A program made the translations under genes and the position numbers. From assembly GCA_013076295.1 (NCBI GenBank), contig RQOL01000660.1, forward strand, positions 4,030,001 to 4,094,000: a DNA stretch of 64,000 nt, read 5' to 3'. The notes below the pieces were generated by a model that saw nothing but the letters and a program-made list of their open reading frames with translations, did no database searches and had not been told where the DNA came from. Of this stretch, positions 37,101 to 49,800 are shown piece by piece. How positions within the stretch are numbered: the stretch's first letter is position 1; every line of letters starts with the position of its first letter. The DNA is from Sanderia malayensis (taxonomy: Eukaryota; Cnidaria; Scyphozoa; Semaeostomeae; Pelagiidae).

Positions 37101-39250
37101 ACCGCCGGTCATTCACAAAAACATGACTCATTAAGTCTGGGTTTAATTCTGTTCGGAAAATCTCAATAAAATACAATACAGCGAACATCTGCTCAAAAAG
37201 AACCTCGAAGAAAGCAGAAAATATCTGTCTCTCATGCGAGGGGAATTTGGTACAATGTTGTAGTTGACGGAGCCAAAAGTATTAACTGTTTCGATGTATA
37301 TACAGTCGAATCTCGCTATATCAAAATCGGTTACATATCTCGAAAAACCAGCTATATCTCGAACAGATTCCCATTCCCCCTCGTTCTCTAGTTGGGTGAA
37401 TTCATTTCGGATATCTCAAACTCCCGCAATGTCGAACAAATTTTCATTTCCCCTGCGAGTTCAAGATAGCGAGAGTCGACTGTATGTACTTTCATGGTTT
37501 CGTGATTGTCCTAGAGGTTATAGCTTTGAATAAACAGACGGGTCTCCTTCGTGAGAACTTACACACATTAATATTTCATAAGAGAAACTAGTAGGACAGA
37601 TGGGAAAAGATTAATTATCCTATTGTGTTGCAAGGTACAGCCCTCTTCCTATCTTTCATGAATGAAATAGTAGTGTGTACGATGAAAGGTCGTTCTGGGA
37701 TCGCAGATGAATGAGAAGAGAACACACGAAATCAAAAAACAGTGGTTGCCGTTGTTTTGCAACTACTTAGGCCAAAACAGCTGTGATGCATTCGGTGCAT
37801 TCCCTTACTCAAAATTCCGCGCGAAATGCAACTTGAGTAAAATGTGGGCGGGTTTTTCTGTGAAACCAGGTATCGAAAATAAATAATAATGTCAACCTTA
37901 GGCAGACATTGCATTAGCGTGTTTTAGTTAAATGTCAATTGGGGAATCAAGATTAACTGTAAACTAAAAAACCGAGATGTTTTGACAAGTTGGTTAGACT
38001 TGCACTTGTGAATTGTTCACTCAATGAAACCTGAGCGAAGAACCACAAGGTATTTATAACCAAAAGTCTGCCAGATAAGTCTTGCCGTAAAATACTTTAA
38101 ATTTCAAAGTGAAATTCGAAGCAGGTCAAGGGAACAGATGTTTGGTTTGCTATGCCATGCTATGGATTTCACTAAATGGATGATCCATTAACTTGAAATT
38201 TGACCCTGTTATTGTGAAGCTTGGCAAGGTGTGCGTTTCAATCTTTCAAAGTAGGCGTGCACAAAGGAAGCGGGCACTGTTTGAGTAAACATAGGAAACC
38301 CTGGTTTACTTTCTGATATACTGGTGAGGGATGAACCCCTTTTACATGCACCCACATGATTTCATTAGCCTGTTTATTAATCTGAATAATATTAACTTAC
38401 CATTGCGCAATCAACGATTTGTCCTTTACCAGAAGTAGAACGTTCAAACAAGGCAAGAAGTATTCCCATAACACATGTCAATGAACCACCAGCAAAATCG
38501 GCCAGCAAATTCAAGGGAGCAAGGGGTTTTTCACCCCTTCTGCCAATCAACGACAGAAGACCAGATAATGCTAAGTAATTTATATCATGGCCAGCTTTTT
38601 TAGCCAATGGGCCATCTTGTCCAAAACCTTAATAAAACAAACAAAAAGAAACAATGTTAGGTTAATTGTGATAATAAAACAGAAAATAACATAAAATATT
38701 TCAGTAGAATCTCAATATAATGCGCCGTGGTCGGGGGTAGTTCGTGTGGTATGTTGGTGGGACCCTAATTGGGCTTACCCTACTGCACCTGTGCAGCTAC
38801 AGATCATTTTTGCACCCCAGCACACCACGCAGCACGCTGATCAAGTCAACTCCTTCACAACACGTTGCGTTGCAGCGGAGCCTAAAGAAAAGCTTTTGTA
38901 CTGTAAATGCAAACTTGCTACACACCTGTAAGCCTTGCGTAAATGAGCTTTTCATTAATCTTCAACAGCTTCTTGGGTCCAAGTCCTAATTTCTCCATTA
39001 CACCAGGCCGGAATGGCTCGATAAGCACGTCAGAATTTTGACACAGTCGTTCAACAATGTCCGCTCCTTTAGAAGTTTTCAGATCAACAACGATTGACTT
39101 CTTGCCTCTTGCAAGACGGTCTAGGGATATTCCAGGCTTGTCAATTCGTATTACCGAAGCCCCGAAGTCAGCTAAGATCATGCCAGCCATTGGCACTGGT
39201 GCCAAACCTGCCAGCTCTAACACTTTGATACTTCTCAAGGGAGCCGCCAT
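34189..39250 (-). CDS. AMACR: Alpha-methylacyl-CoA racemase
   Basis: Interconverts R and S forms of 2-methyl-branched acyl-CoAs before beta-oxidation of branched fatty acids and bile-acid-type intermediates, in peroxisomes and mitochondria (CoA-transferase family III). Four exons, 39250-38926, 38627-38401, 35230-35044 and 34607-34189, close in phase to 385 residues (human 382). The start [20 protein letters not shown] and [12 protein letters not shown] match the family. The catalytic pair is present: His122 in [11 protein letters not shown] and Asp152 in NLLADFAGG, at the same numbers as in human. The C-terminus ends TSLL, not a canonical peroxisomal tripeptide; the human enzyme also ends unusually. 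An upstream in-frame ATG at 39283 would add [14 protein letters not shown] 39250 is preferred because AAGATGG is a strong context. Intron 2 is 3.2 kb and carries a pogo-like MITE. Confidence 0.95.
34880..35032 (+). repeat. GA-rich microsatellite in AMACR intron 3
   Basis: About 150 bases of GAGAGAGGGAGG-type simple sequence lie only 12 bases from the exon at 35044, just past its donor. Purine runs this close to a donor are unusual. Confidence 0.85.
37303..37482 (+). mobile_element. Pogo-like MITE, copy 2 (AMACR intron)
   Basis: It starts CAGTCGAATCTCGCTATATC after TA and ends GATAGCGAGAGTCGACTG before TA. The interior (ACAGATTCCCATT, CTCGTTCTCTAGTTGGGTGA) matches copies at 2312-2470 and 42534-42707. 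Confidence 0.8.
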
Positions 39251-39283
39251 CTTGAAATGTGCGATGCTAATCGTATTGAACAT

Positions 39284-40885
39284 GCATCAAATCCAGATAA
39301 CGAGAAATGATTCTTTAAAAGCGCAAATATAAAAGTATTTTTGTCAAAAGATCGCTACGAACCTAACACAAAAATCACTTAAACTAAGTTAAGTTACATA
39401 TATCTAACAACCTACAATATATATTCTCATCAAAAATATTACGATTTACATAGAATAAGCATAAATAACTACGGACTTGGCTGGCATGGGAGAAACTGAA
39501 CGTAACATAAATCATAATTAATAAATTGAAAAAAGAGTATACAAAAATTCTTTGTGAAAGATTATATAAAAAAATCTCAAAACTTTTAGAAAAAGGGTCT
39601 CTAATACAAGCCAGGGAATTAAATTAAAACTGCTTATACAAGTATAAGAATATATCCATTAACTATATTTACTATACTGTTAAATAAAAAAACTATTTTT
39701 ATTTACTGTTACAGCGTGCCTTTGAAAAAGTTTCAATTTTCCTGGAGAATGTATTAAGCTGTTAAATTTTTGGCAATTAACTATCTGTGTTTGTTTGCAT
39801 TTTAAGCTGAACTATATTCCTTCCTGACCATATTCCGTGAAAAGTTTCTTTCTTTATTTCGTAATACTTCACAACACCTCAAAATGTTAGTTCGTAACAA
39901 TTCCATGTTCTACAAGTCTACGTTAAGGAGCAAGTGATAGCTTAGGCCTTGGCAAAACTAACTAAACATTTCATACAGAATTCACTGGGGCTCTCATTGA
40001 TGGTTGGACCACTTAGTCAATTCGCTGTTTGTTCAAACAATTATTTGTCTTGTCAAACGAATGGCCCAAAACTTCTTGAATCGTTTGACCAAATCATTAC
40101 ATTCCTTACACGACACTTGTTCAAATAAAATATTGGATGATACAAGGTAAGAAACCTCACAGGAACCACCTTTACAACTACCCTTACGAAAATGTGCAAT
40201 AAACAGACAATATTAATAATTTTAAAAATCTCTGTGGCACATGCATTCAACGCTACACTGAACTTAGTAACCGTAGTCGGTTACAATAGTTTCCATTGAC
40301 ACCGGTACATTAAACTTATTGACCGTAATCGGTTACAATCTTTCACCGGTATGGTAAAGCAACAATCCTGGCCAAAAATGTTAGAACGTTGCTAACATTT
40401 TCATTCCGCTCTGCAAAATTTTCTCCCCTCCCCCCAATACAAGGTCGATCTCTGCACACCGTGCCTATTTTCAGCGGGTAATCGCTATCCACGAGTATCC
40501 CAGATGCCTTACAAGCAAAGACCAACATTGTTTTTGGAGGGGGGGTGGTGGACAGTGACCTGACACGCATTTATTGTTTATGCTCTAAGAGGCCGCATAT
40601 ATTGTGTCACTATAATATTTGCAACCGTTCCAAGTCTTTTTGGCAAGGATTGTAATGACCGCAGGTGGTTACAATAGTCTCCTTTGACACCGGTACAATT
40701 AACCTTATTGATCGTAGTTTGCTACAATAGTCCACATTGGCTGCTGTTCTGTGTTTTACATATACGATGAGCAACATCTCCAGTGACGTAATTCAACACT
40801 GATGCCGAATGGCTCTTCGACGCTGAACTGTTCTGTTTGGTCTAATAATGCTAATGTGCGTGTAATAAATCAAAACCACTTTGAA
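39284..40885. other. Intergenic region between AMACR and the ADAMTS-like gene
   Basis: No exon was supported. A candidate AATAAA signal for the ADAMTS-like gene lies at 40570-40575 (plus strand TTTATT), about 310 bases past its stop. A degenerate direct repeat with words like CGGTTACAATAGT and ACACCGGTACA occurs near 40275, 40320 and 40670-40735. Confidence 0.45.
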
Positions 40886-43800
40886 TTATCTGCCGGAACA
40901 AGTCGCACAACATCTGTTCTTATAAGTTGTGAATCGACAAAACTTGATGCGCAGAATGACTGCGCAGTAAGCTTGTTTGTGCGTGTCCTTGCATTCGAGT
41001 TCTTTCTTTGGCTTCGCAGCCAACGTCGTCTTCCGAGTCGTCGTAGGTAAAACATGGACCGTAGTCCGGACCCTTGGAATAGTTCTTCGGCTTTCATTAT
41101 TAATCAAAAACCTGTTGGTGATTCGCTTCTCGGATGTTCCTCCTACCTTTTCAATCGTTGTTGGTGTCTTGCCAACTCCTTGTAGTTGCAAGCGGCTGTT
41201 TTTATTTACCTCAGATGATTGTGTCCTAAACTGTAACGATTTCACCACCTTTAATTCAGGCTTTCTGGTAGATTTTGTAGACTTTGCGAGAAAACCGTCG
41301 TGCAAATTCTTCTGGCCTTCGGCGATTCCGTTCTTACAGGGCTTGACATTGCATAGCACTGCTGAATTTGGCCTCGTTTCCACTTGACAACCTCGTCCTT
41401 GCTTACCATCTCTCATCATGCAGTTGATTTGTCTCGTTTTGATTCCCCTTCCACAAGTTGCAGAGCACTGAAAAATGCAAACAGTCAACATGAATAAACT
41501 CAGTCTTCGCAAACATTGAACATTAGCCAGAATATCTCAAATAATCAAGTCAAATACGAACTCTAAATCTAGTTTGTCACCCTAAAACGCTAGGGATAAA
41601 GATTCTATTTCGCGCACATCATAATTATATTTGTATTCACTCATACCATTCTCAAAACATGAATGCATGTCTCACAAATAACTTTATAATTGTATCTTAC
41701 ATTATCTTATCGTAAAACCAAACAAGGGTAACTCATGGAAGAAAGAAAAGCCCTTTAAAATGTCCCAGATTACAAGAAAGGACCAACCCTAGAGCCACCT
41801 TTCGCTACAACCATTGGTTCAAATTCTTATACTGCAATCGCAGCAAGAAAGCATTATTATACACGAAACAGCTTCCCCCAAATCAAACAATTAAGAAAAT
41901 ACCGGACTATCAATAATAACATACCGGACTCCATTCAGTAGTGAACCATTCCGGTTCGCAATCGGCAAGATTGCATGTTTCCTTGGCTTTCGGTTTGATG
42001 TGCTCGTCACAATTGAATTCAGGAACTTGTTGCATGCTGCCATTTTTCGACGCAAAGCAGAGCACGAGTCGAGACCTCTCCCCATCACCACAAGTTGCCG
42101 AGCACTGATAATAGAAAATTATAAATACTATCAATTTGTAGAACGAAACAGCCAAGGGCAAATAAATCTCCGCTTGGGAACTTATGAATGTGTATTAGCA
42201 TTGAGAAAACTTCTGTGGTATGACAATGTTTGAGTGAGGCTATACAAGACTCAACACAGAACGTAGATATTTGGAGAAGAATCGTGAAGAGAAGCAGGCC
42301 TAGTCCCAGTCGACCAATCCGTTGATGATAATAATGAATGAGAATATAAAATTTCGAGTTTATCGAAAGCCAAACTTGAGGCATATATAAAGCAAGCTAA
42401 TATGAAAAAACTATCAGGCCTGCTTCAAACGTCATGCTAGGGCCGTGCTCGAGGAAAATATCCTAACACGGCTCACCACGTTTGTATTAAGCCATAACGA
42501 CACAGATTCGATGTGAATGATAAACTCTATATACAGTCGAATTTCGCCATCTCGAATTCGGCTGTCTCGAACAACTCCCTATCTCGAACAGATTCCCATT
42601 TCCCCTCGTTCTCTATTTGGGTGAATTTAGTTCGGATATCTCGAACTCCCGCTTTGTCCAACAAATTTGCATTTCCCTTGCGAGTTCGAGATAGCGAAAG
42701 TCGACTGTATATGAAAGACCAGCTGTATTTCGACAAATGTGTCTATGAATCGTATATTGCTAGAAAACTCTTAGAAACAGCATATCAACATAAAGAGGTG
42801 AAGATCATTTGAATTGTACCTGAGTCCAATTAGATGCCAGCCAGATGCCACTGCATCTCTGGTTGGTGCAAATGCGGGACTCACTCGGCTTTGCTTGACT
42901 CTTGCAGTAACTTTCCGGCAGCGACGAGCCGTCTTTGCCGGCACAAAACACGAATCTTGTCTGTTGTCCCACTCCACATATTCTTGAGCACTGACGAAAG
43001 TATCAAACATAGCATCAATGAATATACGAAAATGTGAAATGGAAGCAAATAAGTGTGAAATAGAAACAATATTAGAAGAGCATTAGTTTACATAAACAGG
43101 TAATTATTAGAAGGGACATTAATGAACACACAAAAGTTTGACATGAAAGCAAAGTATTATTAGAAGAAACATTAAATTATGTATAGAGGCATGAAATGAA
43201 TAAATGGATATATTGTATAGTATTGACCTTTTCAAAGGTGTGAAATTGAAACAAAGTGTCATTAGCAGAAGGGACATTAGTTAGTATATATAGGTGTGAA
43301 ATGAAAAGAAAGTATTATTATAAGAGACATTAATAAGTATACAAAGGTGTGAAATGGAAAGAAAGTGTTATAGGAGGGACATTGGAAAGCATACAAAGGA
43401 GTGAAATGGAAAGAAAGTATTATCAGAATAGCATTAGTCATAGTATCAGTTCTAAAAATCCTCTTACCCTGTTCCATTTGCCGACGAACCAGGCCGCTTT
43501 GCATGGTCGTAGATTACAGACCTGTAGAGTCTCCGGCTTAACCCTTGAATCGCAGTGAAATTCATCCTTGATTTGACCATCGGAAACGCAGAAAACCTTA
43601 CGGGTCTGAGTACCTTTATCGCAGGTCCTTGAACATTGCGACCACGGGTCACTATTCCACGAATAGCAGGGTACATAGGGGCATTCCTTTCGAATCGCTG
43701 GTCGTCTACCGCATGCGTAGATGGGGGCACTGATCTCCACCCTGCCCCTGTTCGTTAAAATCACCCTCATGCACTGTACATCTCTGTGCTGGTATCCTCC

Positions 43801-46800
43801 ATAGCCACATGTCTTGCTGCAGGGTTGCCAAGGTTGCAGTTTCCAGCTATGATACAAAATTCCACATTATTCAAAACCATAGTCATTACCACTTTGTTCT
43901 GGGTTTATGTCCAGCAACGTGAAATAGCAAGGCCTAGAATAGTTGACATATGGACAATAGCAGCAAATACAGTTGTCGGAGCTCAATAAAGTCGACTAAA
44001 GTGGACGCTTTATTGAGCCAACCATAGTGGAAACTCCACTGAGTCAACCATAGTGGAAGCTCCACTGGGCCAACCAGAGTAAAAGCTCAAATGAGCCAAC
44101 CATAGTGGAAGCTCTTCTGAGCCAACCACAGTGGAAGCTCTACTGAGCTTGACATTAGGCTAATGTCTAAGCTCCACTGAGCCATCCTTAGTGGAAGCTC
44201 TACTGGGCTAGCCATAGTGGAAGCTCTACTGAGCCAAAAACAGGGAAAGCTCAATCAGTCCAACCATAGTGAGTGGAAGTTCCATAAATTGGCTTTCTTA
44301 TGAGTTTGTTTCACCGAAAGACAATCATAACATCCTCTCGGTGTAACAAAACCTCTGAGGCATTTCAAGTGACAAGATAGTAAAAAGTAAAGTTTTCCGA
44401 GACATACGTTGGTTTGCATGGTCGCATGTTGCATACTCTCTTTCGCTGTGCTGGTTTCTTCAGGGTTTGGCAATACGAATTCTTGACAACTGTTGTTTTT
44501 CGTCCTGGGTAAACTGCCACACACCGAATGTTGAGATGTTGCTCTCCTATTTTCAAAATCAAGACGCATGAGAATTAATATTCATACCCTTTACCATACC
44601 ATTAATATTCATACCCTTTACCATACCATTAATATTCATACCCTTTACCATACCATTAATATTCATACCCTTTACCATACCATTAATATTCATACCCACT
44701 GTAAAACAGATTGGCATATAATACGGTAAGATTTGAAAGAGAGATGCAGTTAAAATATACAAAATAGAAGATGGATAGAGTTGAGCAATGTTAAGTCAAC
44801 TACAACAGAGTAGTTCAAATTTCTTAACAACTCGAACACTATTTTGTCTCTCGCGATTTCGAGCTGTTTGATGTATTCGTGATAATGATTTAACCGATAA
44901 AATGGTAAAACTCTCAAGGTGGCAGAAATTATGGATCGCCAAAGCTGATTTATCCACAAGTGAAAAAGACATGTGTATATCAAGGCAAACTAACCTCCTC
45001 CGCAGGGTTTCGAGCATTTCGTCCACCCAGCAACGCTCCAATGCAACGTTGGCTTTGTTCTTGCCCTGTTGCCATTTTGTCTTCGAAATGAGCCAGCAGT
45101 CTTCACAATATTGTTGCCCTGGGACTGTGGAATTCTGATCGTATAGTTAAAGAATATCTCTGGTGGTCCTTCTTGGTACAGCAACTAAAAAAGATAGTGG
45201 TTTAATAAGCAAGGACGAAATCGTATCTGCAGCAATAGTAACATATTCTTGCAGTCGCATAGTTGATTTGGGTCATGCCTTGTGCCACTAAACGTGACAT
45301 CCACAAACACTCCCCTTAGGAACGAAGAGCTTGGCATGACACACCGAGGGAGCATGGAAACATTCGACTCAGAAAGGTTTTCCTTTTTCCTTATAAGGAT
45401 TGGTTCTCTATTAACCTTTGAAGGAACAAAGAGCTTTGTTCGAATCGGACAGAGCTCGAGCCACACGAGTTCGAGAGTGATAAGAATAGCTTACAACTAT
45501 CTTTAGTTCCTTTGTTATTGGCCCAGCGGCCGTGAGAATCTCAGTGGACTTTGGTCCTTTGTGCAATCGATATTTAATCACGGTTCCAGCAGCCTTGACA
45601 TCCTTTCGTAGCACGATGCTCCATAAACCATTCACAAGGTATTTGTCACCAACTTTCAGGGCTGAAAAATAAACAAAATGTTTGAAGGTGATGAAATTGC
45701 GAGAAATGCTTCATAACTTTCAGCTCATCTGCTTATAATAATGAATATCCAAGAAAATGATATAAAATAAGAAGTTGCTAGTATATGGTGAGAGAGGGAC
45801 AGAAGAGAGAGACAGAAGAGAGGAGCAGGAGAGAGGGGTAGGAGAAAGGGGCAGAAGAGGGGCAGGAGAAAGTGACAGGAGAGGAACAGGAGAGGGACAG
45901 GAGAGGGACAGGAGAGAGGGGCAGGAAGGAAAGCTGATTTTATTAAGGCCTCTGATTAATATTTCTTCGCTTACCAAGATAGTTTTGTGATGGCCTAGCT
46001 TCTTGAACTCTGATGTTTGTTGCACCAATTGGTATTTTGAAAATTTCATTGTACCCTAACAACAGAAATTAGAAGCATTGCAATTTGGGTGAACGCAAAA
46101 ACATCAAATGCATAGAGGCCTGCCTTGCGACCATCTCATTAGCACTGTCATTTATTGCGGCCACGTCTTTGAAAAGGCAACCACCTTGACCAGACCACCT
46201 TGCTAATAAGACCAATTTTTGTGCCTATTGGTGAACGTATTAATGAGTTTCCGCTGTATTCTGTTGTAAGGGTCTCCTTTGAGAAGGATATTGTAGACAC
46301 TTGTAAATATGCCACGGTATTTATCCACGCAATGTTAACTTCCACTGAGTTTTACACAACAACCAAATTCGTGATGCAACCAAGTCTCGAAGTCCTCATC
46401 ACAAAGAATCTCTGTTTTCCTGTTCAAAAACCTGCACACGGCTAACAAAATAAACTATGCAATATAATCAACTTACCCAGCTTCAAATTCAGCTTGGAGT
46501 TGTACATCCCAGACACTTTCCTCGTGACCAATCGATTCGACTTTACCTTCGGCTTGGATTTTTTCGTAAATCTTGGATAAAAAGTCTGTTGTTGTTGTTG
46601 CTGTTGATGACGTCGTGCATTGTATTGGCCGCTATACTGCCGACCGCGAGTTATTGCCGCAGTTCGGTAGTTCTGAAGAACCTGTTGTTGCTTCAAAAAC
46701 TGTCCACTTGGATCGATGCTTTGCTGTTCTGTTGTTGTTTTCAACAGACTAACAGGTAGTGGAATCTTGCGCTGCTTCGTTATCTGTATCTTGTGAATCT

Positions 46801-49800
46801 GCACCTAAAAGGTGAGCAGTAGAAAAGCTCATCCATACGACACAATATACATCTATGAATCTTAATTAAAACAGCATGGCATAGCCATAGAACTTACAGT
46901 GTAAGAAACCAAATAGTGTACAGTATAGCTGAATAGAATTTAATAGAATAAAACATATTAAAGCTGCAGTGATAAAAATGAATGAATTTACATATGATTT
47001 ATTACCTTTGGCTTCTTTCTCAAGCAGGTTCCATTGTAACATGCATTATTTCCATGTTTTCCACAGGGTGTCCCATCCTGGACTGTTTTGGCCAACTCGA
47101 CAAACATCCGAAATCCCTTTGCCATGCAGTACAATTTACACTCATTCAAGCCGTCTACAAAAAGAACAATGCTTGCTACATTACACTGCTTAATGTCATC
47201 TCAAGAACTCTGGCCGTTAGCATACCGGGCTGGGTTGCTTGAGCAGCAAACCGCTTTTACGGTCGGTGATCACGGCTTTCCGTAAAAAGTCTGGTCAGTA
47301 CACCAGAAAGTAAACCGGGTGGTCAAGTTGCAGATCATAACAAATAAAATACTCAAAGAAACTATAAATAAGAGGGAGGGAGAACCTTAGTTATTGCCCC
47401 CCCCAAAATAAGTCGAATAATATGAATGCATTTGCACTGCTTGTTGCTGTGACATGTTTTCTCATCGCTCACACCGAAATAAAACATGGACTTTCCTGCA
47501 AACATCTCTTTCGTTAAGGCAAATTCTCTTTAATTCGACGCCTTACCTCTTATGTAAGGCATCCAAGTGTACGTCTGTCCGAGATATTCTTTTTTATCAA
47601 ATTTTGAGCACTGGCTTTTCCTTGCATCATATTTACGATCCTCAAACGACTTCACCGAAACACAAGGCTGTTGTAAAATAAAAAATAACAACAATTAGAA
47701 AACTGTCCTGAGGTATAAATAAGGTAACAATTAACAATAGTTTTGAACAAAAACAGTGACAGAAAAAGGGGAGAGACAGAAACCCCACCCAATGAAGGAC
47801 AAGTCACATGACTTGTTCTTTATTTCATTCAAAAAGGAAACGTGTCCTTAGCAAACAAGGGCGTGACCTAGAAATTTGACCCTCGTCCCCATATTCCTTC
47901 GTCACTGATCAAATCGTCTACAGTCGTGATTCCGTTATTATTCAAATGTTAACACGTCACTGACTATAGAGAATATATACGAAATATGCACAATACGTTG
48001 CGGATATCTCGTTGGTATGGTTGATAATGGGTCTGGCAGGGGAAAGAGGAAATCAGGCTTACGCTCGTGTTGCATGACTGGAACTCTTTGCCAAATCCGG
48101 GACAATTGCCCTGCCGGTGTCCCTGTCCTTTGTAGAGACTCAATGTCATCGATAGCTTCAATCTGAAAAGAAAAGGAAACGCATTTTAATACCACGATAA
48201 AGATGATGCATGACAAAATTAATAAGCATGGTTAGCCATTTCACAACAATATAATGATGTAATAATGTAAGATAGGGCGATAGCAGAGAAAAATGGATCA
48301 CAACGGTGGGACACCTTCTACAACAATGAACTCCAGTAAATACCAAATTTGAAGACACCTTTGAAAAGGACATTACAAAGCTACAATAGGAGACAAAAGT
48401 CCCTGGGACACCTGAAAATTTCATTCCATAATGCTATGCTTCTACACACTTTGTTCCCTGTGAGCAGAATTCGACCCCCCCCCCCACTAATATCGTGTCT
48501 TGTTGGGAGTTTGTTGAACAAGAGTAAACTGCACCCCAATCGAATCGAACACCCCTCTCTATCTTGTACCCCTCTCTTTATATCAAATTTACTCGGATAA
48601 GTTCGTCATTGAAATAAAATAACCATTTATTTGTATACGAATCTTGATCTATCTAGTACGAGCCATAATCATAAGAATAATCTTCATTTTTATGACTATG
48701 TACAAACAAGGTCCTCTCGCTCTTGCTGCACTTGGAAGAATAACTCGAATAACTTTGTTAATCAGGCATGAAACACAATTAGCCAAAGCCCCAAATAAAT
48801 CGCTTAACCTGATTAATCGAAGGAAGGGATGAAGAATATTTTGGGCTGAACATTTTGAATTTGATTTCTACAGAAAATTTACGGGCATTGTAGTGAATTT
48901 GAATTCGACAAAGAGAAATATAAATAACAGGAGGAATAGCAATGAACAAGAAATAAGAAAAATCACAAAGAATAAAGACGCAATCAGGAATTTGGAAAAG
49001 AAAAATAATTAGGAATGAAAAATAGAAAAATAAACAGATGATAAAGAACAAAAATAAACAAAGATCAAAAGAAGCAATAATGAAGACAATAATCAACTGG
49101 GAGGAATAAATGAAATAAATAATAAAGAGCATAAAAAGTGAGAAACAAAAGACACTGATAATTATTAATTAAGAATATAAAACAAAGCAAAAGGATTAGA
49201 GGATTCAATGCTAAACGACGATAGGATGTCGTGAGTTATTTTAGTTTAGCATCAGGAATTACGTTATTTATATATTTTATCTATTTCATTAATAGAAAAA
49301 GCTCTGCGTGATGGTGTTGAATAGTCGATAAGATTTACGTAATTAGGAAGCCATTTATGATAACAAATAATAATACGAGGTTAGCAATTCTATTGGATTC
49401 AGGATATTTTTATCTTGCAGTTGACATGATTGAGGTCTGTTTTAGTATGTTGGGAATTTTTCATGATTCGGGACATGATGTTAACGAAGGAAAACATGCA
49501 CACGAATGGCATTGTGAAAACGAAAACGAGATATTGCTGGTTGCTTTTCCTGAAATTTTTTTGTCTGCTTTTCGAGTTGGGATGCGGGGAGTACAGCACT
49601 GGGGGTCTAGAGGCGACAGGTGGCTGGTATCTTCATCTCAAATCATCCCCTTTGCGGTAATACAGTAGAACGTGAAATACATGTTTTTTCATAAGAGACT
49701 TGGATCAGCACTTAGCACCAAAAATTTCGTAATTTCGCATGGTAATTTTGGGCTAAGAGTGTCTTAATTGGCTTCTCATTTCCGAGAAACCAAAATTATC

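Noticed and set aside
43988..44698. CRISPR-like array
   Set aside because: The units are contiguous tandem repeats without unique spacers, in a eukaryotic intron.
45775..45990. Charged plus-strand protein
   Set aside because: It is a translation of the GAGAGGGACAG repeat inside an intron.
48779..49132. Highly hydrophobic minus-strand frame
   Set aside because: It comes from AT-rich intron sequence (AAATAA-type runs) and lies within an intron of the ADAMTS-like gene.
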